Below are positions 45,807 through 56,474 of a stretch of DNA of 64,000 bases, one piece after another. Under the pieces are notes generated by a model, which saw nothing but the letters and a program-made list of their open reading frames with translations, did not search any database and had not been told where the DNA came from. A program made the position numbers and the translations under genes. The number at the start of each line of letters is the position of its first letter. Within the stretch, counting starts at the first letter, position 1. The DNA comes from Limnoperna fortunei (taxonomy: Eukaryota > Mollusca > Bivalvia > Mytilida > Modiolidae): positions 71,801,575-71,865,574 of the forward strand of contig OX104118.1 in the NCBI GenBank assembly GCA_944474755.1, in the 5' to 3' direction.

Positions 45807-48800
45807 GTAAGTATGAAAAGTTATCTGCAATCGTTGTAGTGCATTTTTCTATTCTTCTGGTGATTGCATGAAAAATAGAGAATCACTTCTATAAGAAACG
45901 ATAACGTATGTGTCGGGTCACGGCGGGTCATTTCGAACCGATTACCTGTTCGCCCTGGGTCGTTTCGCCCCTATAAAGTGAGTCTAAATAAAAAAATTGT
46001 ATCTGTAAACAATAAAGCGTATTTATGTGTTGAAGCTTATTATCTTTAATAAAGTGCAAAAGCATATTTATGTAATATATTAGATACTATTATGAGACAC
46101 ACCAGTGGCAATCATTTCACATTGACCTTCATAATGTCTCTTCTTTGCATTCATTGTAATGATCCTGTACGACCAAAGCAGCATGCAATCACTTGTGACA
46201 CATGGGATCGTTTGCAGCACCGTAAATGCCAGACAGGTATTACTGTAGAGCAGTACAGATTAGCCCTTAGCAGGGTTTTAGCTAGGATTTTTTATGCATT
46301 AATCACTTGTGAGTGATGATTTTAAAGATCTAAGTGTGTATACTATACTAAATGCCAACCCCCCTTGGAAAAAATTGTTTGCTAGCATTTTTTCATTATT
46401 TTATATTTTACCTTGTTATTACCAAAATTCAGTAGAAAAAATGTAGATACAATAACCTGTCCATGTTTTATAGTATGCCTCTGTTTTTAAGTTGTTACAA
46501 ATCATCCTTGACTTTTGCTACGAAATTTCACATAATAAGTCAGCCATTTTTGTTTCTAAAGGGACCTTACGATGTTTACAAATGTTCGTCTGCTTTCGTG
46601 ACGTTCAATGGTATTCGGACAAACCGCGAGACTTTTCCCGCCTAAACTGCAGACGACATCACCTGAAGGATTTCCAGTAGACAACAATCGATTGTTCCTA
46701 AAGTACAGTTCCGTTGTAATTAAGGTCAAATTTTAGTATCGAAAATCGCCCGTTCAAAACTAAAAAACCGCTTTATTTCAAAACGCTGAATATCTCGGGG
46801 AAATAATTATTGATTTCAAAAAGTTCCCTTCTTGATCTACAAAAGGAGCATAAGCTGAACCATACGCGGTAAGCAGTTTTCATTTGTAACGCAAAAAACA
46901 CTATACACCCTACGTCAACACTTACTATAGTATTTATTTATATGTCTAAATCAGGGATCCTGGCACTGCGTCTAGATCAGTGTTCTAGGATTTTTTTGCT
47001 AACTGAACTTTACATGGGAAAGTGTCCTCTATAAACTGGCTTTCCCACATCTCAAGTAAACTTTCCCACAAAGTTTTAATGACGTGTTAATTTTTAAGTA
47101 AAAAATATACAGATATGTACCAATTGAAGATTTTCTTCCTGTACAGAATTGCACAATAGTTATTGTTTCCAAATATAAATGCACTGTATTCAGTACATTT
47201 ATATTTGGAAACAACAACTATTTGCCATTCTGTCTAAGAAGCTGGCTTAGGTTTCTTGTTGTACATATTTTTAGGAAACTAACAGTACAAAACCCCCATA
47301 CATCTCAAAATATAATTTACACATATTTGTACATAACAAATTTTCATCCTTGTCGATTTTTGTACAAGTCAAAGTAAGAAAAAACTTCAATATTATATTA
47401 TTTAATTCATTACCAAATTTACAACAAAAAAACGCAAAAAAACAACAGAGAATTGTTTCCCCCAAAAACCGGAATTTGGCAGGTTTTACCGGGTTTGATT
47501 TGGTACTTATTGTATTCATACCTGATCTCAAAAATGTTTTGCAGCAGTGGTGAAAACTCAAATTACAAGCACCTGTATAACATTGATCAAATAAAAACGA
47601 AAACAAATATCCACACTTGATTTTTTTATCTTGATTTAAAAAAAAATAAACTATTGAACAAAATTAATGTATTTTTGTATCCTGCCAGGGCAAGTATGAA
47701 CATTTTTTCAAGAATCCCGACTTTTAATGTGTACTTGCCCACGGGTGACCAGGACAACAAAATTGGCTTTCCCGTGCCACTACAAACACCAAAACCTTAA
47801 TTCCCGCAGAAAACCTTAATCTCCGTGGGAAAACCTTAATTTTTTAAGGAATCCCTATAAAATTAAGTGTTGGTTTTTTAAATTAAGGTTGTCCCAGGGA
47901 AATTAAGGTTTTCCCTCGGAGATTAAGGTTTTCCCGCGGAGATTAAGGTTTTTTGTTGATTGGACCCCTGGGTCGGTTTTAAGCCCTCTGGCATTGTTGT
48001 TGATAACGATCATCAGTTACTCTGCAGATTTATGACAATAGTTATAAAGCTATATATTTATGTATAAAATTTATTCTTGTCCAAAATAAATATGTATACG
48101 AATATCCCAAAATTAAAATGCATGAATGTGAATGCATTTTCTATCAACTTTATTTCAGAAAAGACGTATATTTAAAAATTATTATTATACAAATTATTAA
48201 AATATAATTTTTAAGTAACCGTTAAGTTATTATTTTTCCATTTGAAGATCGGTAGGTAAGAAATATAGAACAATCAATACACGATCCGAACTTGTAATAC
48301 ACATCCGCCATACTGTTTGTTTACCTGTACAAAATGAAAGGAATAAAGGACGGATCATATTATTTATATATATATTTGTTTTTTTATTCGCAGGTTTCTG
48401 GTAAGTTTTTGGTATTCATATTGTTGTTGAACAAAATCTAACATGTTGTTTATTTTTCATTTTTAACCTTTCTTCGTTTTAGCTTTATATTTTTATTGGG
48501 TTGTTATTATTACGTTCGGTTTCTAATGATTTGATTTTTTTTATTGTCGATTTTATTTAATTCAAATTATGTTAATTGTTAATAAAATTAAACGTGTTAT
48601 TTGTTTTGCTTTCATAACAAATTCTTAGTTTTTACTTTATAAACATTTATTTTTTGTTATATTTTAATTTGCTCAGAAATTTATTTTCAATACAAAAGCA
48701 CGTTTTCGCCGTTTTCTGTTATTTTCTATTCAGCTTTAAATTGTTTCAATTTATAATTTTAATTGGTATTACAGCTGTGTAAATTTATTATTTTTTTTTG

Positions 48801-51800
48801 TTTTTCTTGAACTGAAATTAGCAGTGTTTTTTAATCGATACTAGTTTATTTATAATTATTTCAACCCTTGAGACAAAAATGAATACATGCGTCCATTAAC
48901 TTAAATGAAATCCTATGGTCGGGTGCAGCTCTTATGCCCTTCCGTCGAATATCATCGGAAAATCAAAGAATAATCGACTAATTAGAATATTCTTTACATT
49001 AATTTGACAAAAATTTCCAAATTGTTAATTTAACATTTCTTCGTTTTTTGCTTTTACATTTTTTTTTCAATTTTATTTTTCATTTCTTATATATAATTAT
49101 GTTCGTGTTTTTAAGTATTTTAATTGCTTTATTATGACCTTTAGTTGAAGACATTAGTACAGTGTATCCAGAAAAAATTATGCAAAGTTAGATCCACCAT
49201 CCTATCACAGGAGAGGACGATTTGTCTTTTTAGCTTAAAATGTAATCTTTGTTATGTTCGTTAAGTTCACGAAACAATTACTGTTGTTAAATTTTGTTGT
49301 TGTTTTTCCAAATCTATATTTTTATATGTTCATAATTTGAAATGTTTACTCTAAGATTATGCAATAAACTTACTGAGATGGTCTCTTCTTTACTTCTATG
49401 CAAAGCTACAACCACGGGTTAGTTTCTGCCTTACAGCCATCTTTAATCATTTGTTACGCATGTTGCATCAAAGTGCGCTTAGTAACAGATTTTCCATTGT
49501 TCACGTCCTGAATATAGATGAAATATTGCTTGCTGGACGTTAAACAACAATCAATCAATCAATCAATCCATTATAACAGGAGGAACAATAACACATGTAC
49601 CGATCCATAGTTAAATTCTGACAAAGCTGTTTTATATACTGTCGGTAGTATTTTCTCAATATTGTTCGTTTTTACAAGTTAACTCTATAAAAATCGAAGA
49701 ATGTGTCCATGGGACACAGATGCCCCCGCTAAATGAAGTCCCAAACAGGAAGTAGTTTTCCGACATATCTGAAAGTTGATTAGGACGTACAACTTGTGAT
49801 ACTGAACCACCCTGCCAAATTTCAAACTGTTCTTATGTACAGTTTCTGAGAAAGGCTTGACGGAAATTCGTACATACGGACGGACGTATTTACGTACAAA
49901 TGAAGTCCCAAACAGGAAGTAGTTGTCCGACAGGTCTGAAAGTCGCTTAGGACGTACAACTTGTGATACTGAACCACCCTGCCAAATTTCAAATTGTCCT
50001 CATGTACAGTTTCTGAGAAAAGCTTGACGGAAATTCGTGCGGACGGACGGACATGAGTAAAACTTAATTTCCCCCCCCGACATGTCGTCGCGGGGGCATA
50101 AAAAATGTTTATTTGAAAATTGGTACTAGGGCTTAATTGTAAAAATCGCACTACAGATATTTATAGTCATAATTAGTTATGATATTTTTTTTTTAGTCCT
50201 CTGCTCAAATTAGTGGTCAGCATTTCCTATAATTAGAGAATATAACTACATATACAATAGAGCAAAGAAAATAATCAACCAGTCAGAAAGAAGCTTATTA
50301 TATGACCAATGTAGATGGATAGTTCTATCTTTATTCTCCAAATTCAATGAATACAATGGTTTCAGAGCGAGAGATTGAATGTCATACAAATACAATAAAC
50401 AAATACAATATACAATAAACAAGTACATTATACAATAAACTAATAGGTATTGCAACACCATCTACTTTCTTATACAATCAATACCATATATATCTCGCAA
50501 ATAATTATTGTTACAAATAATAGCGATAAACAGAAAAAAACAGAATAGACAAAATTCAATACCTTATCGGTATCAGATTTGTCAAGTAAAGTTTACCTTT
50601 TTGTTGTTAATATCTACAGATCTGCTGAGTTTTCGTAATGTGGTCGGGGTTTTACTGTTAAATAATTGACGAAATTTAATTGTGTTCGGTGTATAAATAT
50701 ACATTCTAGAAATAAATTTCAGAAAAAAACGGGTATTGTAAGATATAATGATATTCATCACCGATTTCGTTTTTATTACACAACGGACAAAGTCTATTTT
50801 CTCTTTCTATATTTTTCCAACGACAAAGCTCTATTGGCAGTTTATGATTACCTAATCTAAATCTACAGAGAATATTATTTTACAAATTGAATCCAAGAAA
50901 ATACGTTTACTTCATTCGATTTACATATTAAGAGCTTATATATCATGCTGGATAATTTTGACTGTTTACCACATATTAGTTTACACCAATAAGAAGTAAC
51001 TGGTAGTTTAATTTGTATGTGAAGTGGGTATCTACCTTACTCTCCATATATCCTTACACTAGGAGTGCTAGACTCGAGATTCAATAGCAGCTTACAATAT
51101 TTCAAGTGCAACATTTCTAAGATATCACAGTTTTGGAATCCCCAAACTTCTGCTCCATATCTGTCGAAAAGATCTAATTGACAACTAATAGATACATTAT
51201 GCAGACGGCCTTTATTTAGAATTTCATAGATTGCTATAAAGGCTTTCTCTACGAGGTATTTTTTATTTTTTTTTAAAAGAGCCCGTTCTTTGGAAAAGAC
51301 TGAACCCCGAGTTATATAAATTCACTTACAATTTCTAATTCTCTTTCCTGGAACGTGAATTTAAAATTTCGTGAGATTGCACCTTTACTGAATATCATAA
51401 CTTTAGTCTTATCTATGTTTAATTTTAGCTTCCACTTTTCGCAGTATTCTTGAAAGAAATTTAGACCCAATTGTAAATCGTTGGCAGACTCTGCCAAAAG
51501 TACATTTCTGCAAATAAGATCGTACATAATTTTACGTATACATCGAGTTCACTCTCTAAATCGTGTGTAATGGTTGTCAACCCATAGATAGATTGTAATA
51601 TGATCGACATGTGTTAATTTGTTTTTCCAGTTGCAAGAATTCGAACATTTAAAAAGAAATCTTATACATCTTAATTTTACGATTTAAAGAACAACATTTA
51701 GAATCGCTCTTGAATACGTAAAACCAGAGATATATGCACGGAAACTGATGGCGTAATACATAATGTCTTAGTAGTAAAACGTACAATATAAATTATCTTT

Positions 51801-54800
51801 CAACATATAGCTGAAATGGCACCGTGGATCAAATTTACGGTAAAGCTGTTCAAACTGCATATTGTAAAGCTAGCTGCGTTGTTTGTAAGCGATATAGCTG
51901 ATTTTGTTGAAACCCTTTTGTATATATATACGCGGTTAACGGAGACTAATCCGAATTGAATGATAGATCGATCGGTACAAAAATCTAATAACCTTATAAG
52001 GTGAGGTGATGCATTCTAGACCCTTTTTTTTTATCACGGGGCCTTGTGGACGCCGATTCATAATCGCACCCCTCCCCCCCCCCCTTTCCAGACCCCATCC
52101 ACCAATGATGTGCTACAATACATAATATATGTAATGGAAACATAACTACAAAATAAATAATTTATACACAATCTAACAAGACATATAGTCCAATATTGTA
52201 TTATTGACCAAGTACACAATATTTCTTCCGCAGAACAATACTGCACAAAAAATGATGTGCTCTGTTGGAGTCCTAGGCTTGCATTTTTCTGAAAAAAAAA
52301 CATGATAATAATTTGTATAATTTCATACTGGCGGGCAGGGTTACAAATGATACAGAATATGAATTCATAATTGCCATTCTCGCCTACAGGATTTATCGAG
52401 AATAAGGCCCAAATTAGTTACTTTTCTATGAGGACATATAAATTACTTTGCCTTGTTATTTCTTAATACCTGCAGCCATAAAAATGTCTAAATCACTAAC
52501 AGATAATACAATAGAAAATATAAATATATACTTAATCTCTTTATACTTTATACAGATATAACAATATTATATTACGATCGATACTTACAGCATTAGCTAT
52601 CTAATTATATCAAACCGGAGCTTCTTAACTAACGATGTAAAATAAAACAGCATAAATGTGTTTTTAAGATGATTTAAATTTTGTGTATTACTGCTTATAA
52701 ATTGTAAATTGAAACAATTTGAAGCTGAATAGAAAATAACAGAAAACGGCGAAAACGTGCTTTGTATTGAAAATAAATTTCTGAGCAAATTTCAATATAA
52801 CAACAAATAAATATTTATAAAGTAAAAACTAAGAATTTGTTATGAATGCAAAACAAATAACACGTTTAATTTTATTAACAATTAACATAATTTGAATTAA
52901 TAAACAAATAAAATCGACAATAAAAAAAATCAAATCATTAGAAACCCAACGTAATAATAAAAAGTCAAAATAAAAATATAAAGTTAAAACGAAGAAAGGT
53001 TAAAAATGCAAAACAAACAACATGTTAGATTTTGTTCAACAACAATATGAATACCAAAAACTTACCAGAAACCTGTGAATAAAAAAACAAATATATATAT
53101 AAATAATTTGATCCGTCCTTTATTCCTTTCATTTTGTACAGGTAAACAAACAGTATGGCGGATGTGTATTACAAGTTCGGTCCGTCATGTGTCCGTGTAT
53201 TGATTGTTCTATATTTCTTACCTACCGATCTTCAAATGGAAAAATAATAACTTAACGGTTACTTAAAAATTATATTTTAATAATTTGTATAATAATAATT
53301 TTTAAATATACGTCTTTTCTGAAATAAAGTTGATAGAAAATGCATTCACGTTCATGCATTTTTATTTTGGGATATTCGTATACATATTTATTTTGGACAA
53401 GAATAAATTTTATACATAAATATATAGCTTTATAACTATTGTCATAAATCTGCAGAGTAACTGATGATCGTTATCAACAACAATGCCAGAGGGCTTAAAA
53501 CCGACCCAGGGGTCCAATCAACAAAAAACCTAATCTCCGCGGGAAAACCTTAATCTCCGAGGGAAAACCTTAATTTCCCTGGGACAACCTTAATTTAAAA
53601 AACCAACACTTAATTTTATAGGGATTCCTTAAAAAATTAAGGTTTTCCCACGGAGATTAAGGTTTTCTGCGGGAATTAAGGTTTTGGTGTTTGTAGTGTG
53701 CTGAGAAATCACTTTCCACGGGTGACGGGAAATGGGAATCCTAGAACACTGTAGATGCGTATTGTACACGTCTTTTCAGTTCTGGATGCGCCTTGTCAAC
53801 ATCTAACGAGTCGTGTCAGTTGTCAGACGCCTACAAATTTCTGTCATGTCAATTCCGTCTCTGATGCGTGATTACATATTCTTACAAATGACGATCAATA
53901 TTTACCTGTTTCTTCCGATTCTCAGCAGGTAGCAATCAATCGAGGCGGCAAATATGCTTCAATTAAGCTGTTTATTAAACAATAAACATGCAGTGTTGAT
54001 GGATACTCTTTATGGTTAAAAATTATCGTTGATAATACACTTGTTTCAAAGTTTAATACACGGTCGGAACCTTGCACTTGCACTACTTACGATTTTTTTT
54101 TTTAAGTAAGAATTCTTGACCGGTACAAAGATATCTTCAATATGAACATTAATTAGTTATCTAATAAACTTTTAATTTTTGTATATATCAATAAGATAAT
54201 CTATAGAGTAGGATCTGAAAAAAGGGGGGTTGGTGGGTAATGAGTTGTTTTGAAGAAATATTAATGTCAGCATCTGCATCCAGGGAAGAGAAAAGTCTCT
54301 TTTTAATGGGCAAACATCACCATGTTTCAAGTAATGAGTGCAGTTCAATCATACTCCAAAAGAATTCCAAACTCAGCTACTACTAATATAAAATTGCATG
54401 GGATAAACATTCTCCACGACATATTATATCTTTTTATAAAAAGACATTTAATGGGTCCGTCATCAAAGAAACGGTTGTATGTGTTTCAATTTTTGCAAGT
54501 TATTTTAATTCTAATTTAAATAGAATTATCATATTTCGCAATCTCTTGCACTGAGTTCATTCATATCTATTCAGAAAAACTGTCCGTATTATTTTTTTCT
54601 TTGAACTGGTTTCCGCTAGTATTTTAACCTATGCTTCATGTACAAAGTAGAATCATGCCGGAACCAGAGTTTTTTGTTTGTTTGAATGTTGTTTTAACGC
54701 CACTTTCAGCAATTTTTCAGCTATATCGTGGCATCCATTTTTTATTGGGGGAGGAAGCCGGAGTACCCGGAGAGAACCCCCGACCTGCGGAACCAGAGTG

Positions 54801-56370
54801 AACAAATGGCGTGTAAACATGATAGACATGAGGCTATGACAAAAATATGACGTTTTCTGACAAGAATGGCAAATTAATTAAAAGGAGACACAAGATGATT
54901 TTTTTTAATGACAGAGCGACTCCATCTTCATACAAAGTAGTAAAGATACCATAACACAAGCACACATTATATTATGATAAAACAGACAATTATCACACAA
55001 AATGATAAACACAAACGTTTATATCATATAAAAGTAAGGGCAAATTCACCCATGGCAAATGGGAATCAGGGTGAAATGGCCCAGATTCGATAACGTAACA
55101 CCGATTTGCATATGCTTTATAAATGGTTACAGGGTAATTAGAAGCATTCTATCTCAACATTTTGGTCTTTAATAAATGTAAAATGGGTTTAATGACAATA
55201 ATGTTTAAAAATTTAAAAAACAACAAATTAAAAAGCTTAATTTATAGATACTGCGACCAAGGTTTATTAGAAGGTACTTAAAATATTACATGGATTCGGC
55301 AGAAATTTGTTTTTTTTTAATATTCATAACTTTATTTTCAGAAAATATTTTATTAACAACCAAGCATTAACAGAACACTTTAGAAGCAAACCACACAAAA
55401 GAAGGTATAGTAATCTTTCCAGTTAATATATAAGATATTCTTGTGGTCTGGGGTAGTTAAAGTAAAATGTAATGTACATGTATTTATATAACAATGTGTG
55501 CTACACTTAAAGGGTTGACAAAGATCAGGTTTGCCAGGTACTGTGACTACTTTAACCTTGATATGGCTTAAACATTGATAAGGGGCATTCAACCCTATAA
55601 AAACAACTTTTTTTCAAAATTGAGATTATACAACTACTAGTACATGTACCAGATAGGTAAAATGTTCTTTTGTTTTAGAGAAATTCTTAATTCACATTAC
55701 ATAAATATTTAATGAAAATAGAAGACATAGATAAATAGATAAAGCAATTAATGGATCTGATTTGATAGCAAATAAATAAATTGACAGGTTTTATATCTTC
55801 ATTATTTCAGTACCAGCACTTAAAAACTTCTAGAATATCAGTTTGTACATCTGTACAATATATACTATGTAAATTTGTGCATATCCATAACAAATTACTA
55901 ATGCCAACATGTAAAAGAATTCCCCATGTCAGTCATTACAAAAATGTCATTCAAACTACATTGTGTTATGTTTAGTTTTGAGTAGAGTAAAAATGTCAAT
56001 TTAATCTTTTTACATGTGTATTATTTGAAGATAAAAATTGATTGAAATACATTTACAAAATATACAACAATTAAATTTTAAATCTGCTCTTTGGGGTATA
56101 CAAATGGATAAATGTTTACAAGTTAGGATTATCTCCCTTTTTACGGAGAAAACATATTTATGATACTTGAATTCACAGTTTAATTTAGGTTTTAGTATAT
56201 TTTAATATTTTTTTAGAATAAAGTCATTACAGATAGAGCCATACACACAAGCGGAGGCAGATAGAGCTGCTGGGATGGGATCTTACAAAGAACCAAAACG
56301 ACTGCATGTAGAAACACAGCCAGCAAAGGAAGAAATGGATACAGGAAATAATGAGGCAGAAAAGACTTAA
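45613..56370 (+). CDS. ZNF593: ZNF593 / Bud20 homologue, three exons, 136 aa
   Basis: Join 45613-45806, 55342-55404, 56217-56370 (194 + 63 + 154 = 411 nt, 136 codons and TAA). Both introns are GT/AG and phase 2. The product has a basic N-terminus ([20 protein letters not shown]), the conserved DLDQIHEDM stretch, one U1-like C2H2 zinc finger (C61, C64, H77, H83, spacing C-x2-C-x12-H-x5-H) and the diagnostic [17 protein letters not shown] block (93-109). Length fits the human protein (134 aa). In yeast, Bud20 is a shuttling pre-60S ribosome export factor, so a nuclear/nucleolar role in 60S biogenesis is expected. Intron 1 is 9535 bp and holds nested transposons; intron 2 is 812 bp. No lesion is seen. 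Confidence 0.93.
46133..46290 (+). pseudogene. Zinc-binding domain fragment of a transposon-associated or multigene family
   Basis: The frame from ATG 46134 reads [46 protein letters not shown], with a C-x2-C ... C ... H-x3-C pattern. It resembles a small PHD-like N-terminal domain seen in many bivalve predicted proteins, often with MULE-type transposase regions. After RLALSR the similarity ends and a stop follows at 46314-46316. It lies in intron 1 of ZNF593, same strand. A relic is more likely than an exon because it has no splice continuation in frame with ZNF593. Confidence 0.4.
46697..46912 (+). repeat. Dispersed repeat pair, copy 1
   Basis: About 210 bp matching 57897-58105 in the same orientation, with shared strings such as TATTTCAAAACGCTG, ACAAAAGGAGCAT and AACCATACG and moderate divergence. 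No coding potential. Family and ends are undefined. Confidence 0.8.
47143..47235. repeat. Strong hairpin (inverted repeat with 14-nt loop)
   Basis: A 26-bp stem with one mismatch (left arm ATAGTTATTGTTTCCAAATA..., from 47156; right arm ending 47221) closes a 14-nt loop, and looser pairing (CAGAATTG with CCATTCTG) extends it to about 93 nt. The size is pre-miRNA-like. It lies inside the outer hAT-like element in the ZNF593 intron, so a transposon palindrome is the simpler reading. Confidence 0.8.
47778..48760 (+). repeat. Left terminal inverted repeat of the CACTA element
   Basis: About 980 bp, inverted copy of 52699-53698. The outer 180 bp consist of 20-bp subterminal repeats, AAAACCTTAATCTCCGNGGG on this side of a centre and the reverse complement ATTAAGGTTTTCCCNCGGAG after it. 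The rest is AT-rich. Confidence 0.9.
48761..49430. other. CACTA centre, left part: T-rich non-coding
   Basis: Long T runs and no frame longer than chance. Confidence 0.4.
49431..49570 (+). repeat. SINE-like 3' end with an AATC tail
   Basis: The block ending TGCTGGACGTTAAACAACAATCAATCAATCAATCAATCC resembles a frequent bivalve repeat with a four-base tail; only its 3' part is recognisable. No tRNA-like promoter boxes could be made out. Confidence 0.45.
49720..50099. mobile_element. Small TIR element (MITE) with an internal 167-bp tandem duplication
   Basis: The ends are ATGCCCCCGC (49720-49729) and GCGGGGGCAT (50090-50099). Inside are two direct copies (49731-49897 and 49898 to about 50050) starting AAATGAAGTCCCAAACAGGA and ending GAAATTCGT then a GGACGGACGG run. 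No clear target duplication. An adjacent short palindrome GTGTCCATGGGACAC (about 49703-49717) may belong to it. Confidence 0.6.
50614..51527 (-). pseudogene. Non-LTR retrotransposon RT and C-terminal relic inside the CACTA element
   Basis: Minus strand, from [20 protein letters not shown] and [17 protein letters not shown] (region after the catalytic YADD) in the open frame 51312-51527, then in shifting frames [88 protein letters not shown] (zinc-binding tail) and [20 protein letters not shown] to a stop at 50614-50616. Numerous stops, dead. Confidence 0.8.
51540..52698. other. CACTA centre, right part: non-coding
   Basis: No recognisable coding or repeat signal, apart from a C-rich run near 52068-52085 and the transition into the right arm at about 52699. 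Confidence 0.35.
52699..53698 (-). repeat. Right terminal inverted repeat of the CACTA element
   Basis: About 1000 bp, inverted copy of the left arm, ending in the subterminal repeat block and GGTGTTTGTAGTG. Confidence 0.9.
53757..54660. other. ZNF593 intron 1, unassigned
   Basis: Intron sequence between the nested transposons and a short dispersed repeat. A 65-codon frame at 54322-54519 is not recognised. Confidence 0.35.
54668..54802 (+). repeat. Dispersed repeat, copy 3 (CAGCAATTTTTCAGCTATAT family)
   Basis: Starts TTGTTTGTTTGAATG, followed by AACGCCACTTTCAGCAATTT, GGGGAGGAAGCCGGAGTACC and CGGAGAGAACCCCCGACCTG. Of the three copies in the window this one best keeps the GGAAGCCGGAGTACCCGGAG block. 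It lies in ZNF593 intron 1. Confidence 0.7.
55342..55404 (+). CDS. ZNF593: ZNF593 exon 2 (zinc-finger helix)
   Basis: A 63-nt exon between an acceptor with a pyrimidine-rich tract (TTTATTTTCAG ending at 55341) and a GTATAG donor at 55405. It completes the split Ala codon and encodes [20 protein letters not shown], supplying both zinc-binding histidines (H77, H83). Confidence 0.92.
56217..56370 (+). CDS. ZNF593: ZNF593 exon 3 (C-terminal block)
   Basis: Begins after the T-rich acceptor TTTTTTTAG (ending 56216), completes the Arg codon and encodes [20 protein letters not shown], then [20 protein letters not shown] and a short acidic tail ending at TAA (56368-56370). The [15 protein letters not shown] signature is the most family-specific part. 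Confidence 0.93.
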
Positions 56371-56450
56371 ATGAAAAAAAAACATACAGTTCCTGTGATA
56401 TTAACATAACAATTAAGTAATTGAAAAAAATCAGACTTACTGATTTGTTC

Positions 56451-56456
56451 AATAAA
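56451..56456 (+). promoter_or_regulatory. Polyadenylation signal of ZNF593
   Basis: AATAAA 80 bp after the ZNF593 stop codon, the first canonical hexamer downstream, giving a short 3' UTR. Confidence 0.65.
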
Positions 56457-56474
56457 TATTTTTTTAACAAAAAT

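Larger units (their letters stand above)
47775..53701. mobile_element. CACTA (EnSpm) non-autonomous element with about 1-kb terminal inverted repeats
   Basis: The element proper runs 47778-53698 (5921 bp), begins CACTACAAACACC and ends GGTGTTTGTAGTG, and is bounded by a 3-bp direct duplication TGC (47775-47777; 53699-53701). CACTA termini, a 3-bp duplication and dense subterminal repeats are the three hallmarks of EnSpm elements. The inverted arms are exceptional: left 47778 to about 48760, right about 52699 to 53698, with only one difference seen in the outer roughly 210 bp. The 3.9-kb centre holds a SINE-like tail, a small MITE and a dead LINE, but no transposase frame. It is inserted in the hAT-like element inside ZNF593 intron 1. 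Confidence 0.88.
46978..53751. mobile_element. hAT-like non-autonomous element (outer), split by a CACTA insertion
   Basis: The outer ends are inverted copies of CAGTGTTCTAGGATT (46978-46992; 53737-53751), flanked by TAGAT on both sides (46973-46977 and 53752-53756), a 5-bp target duplication. The CAGTG start fits hAT-type termini; hAT usually makes 8-bp duplications, although 5-bp variants are reported, so the superfamily is tentative. Without the CACTA element inside it would be about 850 bp. No transposase is seen. It lies in intron 1 of ZNF593. Confidence 0.65.

Noticed and set aside
46978..53751. Single large hAT element with a 5.9-kb centre
   Set aside because: The inner CACTACAAACACC ends with their own TGC duplication show a separate later insertion.
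54322..54519. 65-codon frame in ZNF593 intron 1 as an extra exon
   Set aside because: The 63-nt exon at 55342-55404 supplies exactly the missing zinc-finger half in the right phase, and this frame has no similarity to the family.
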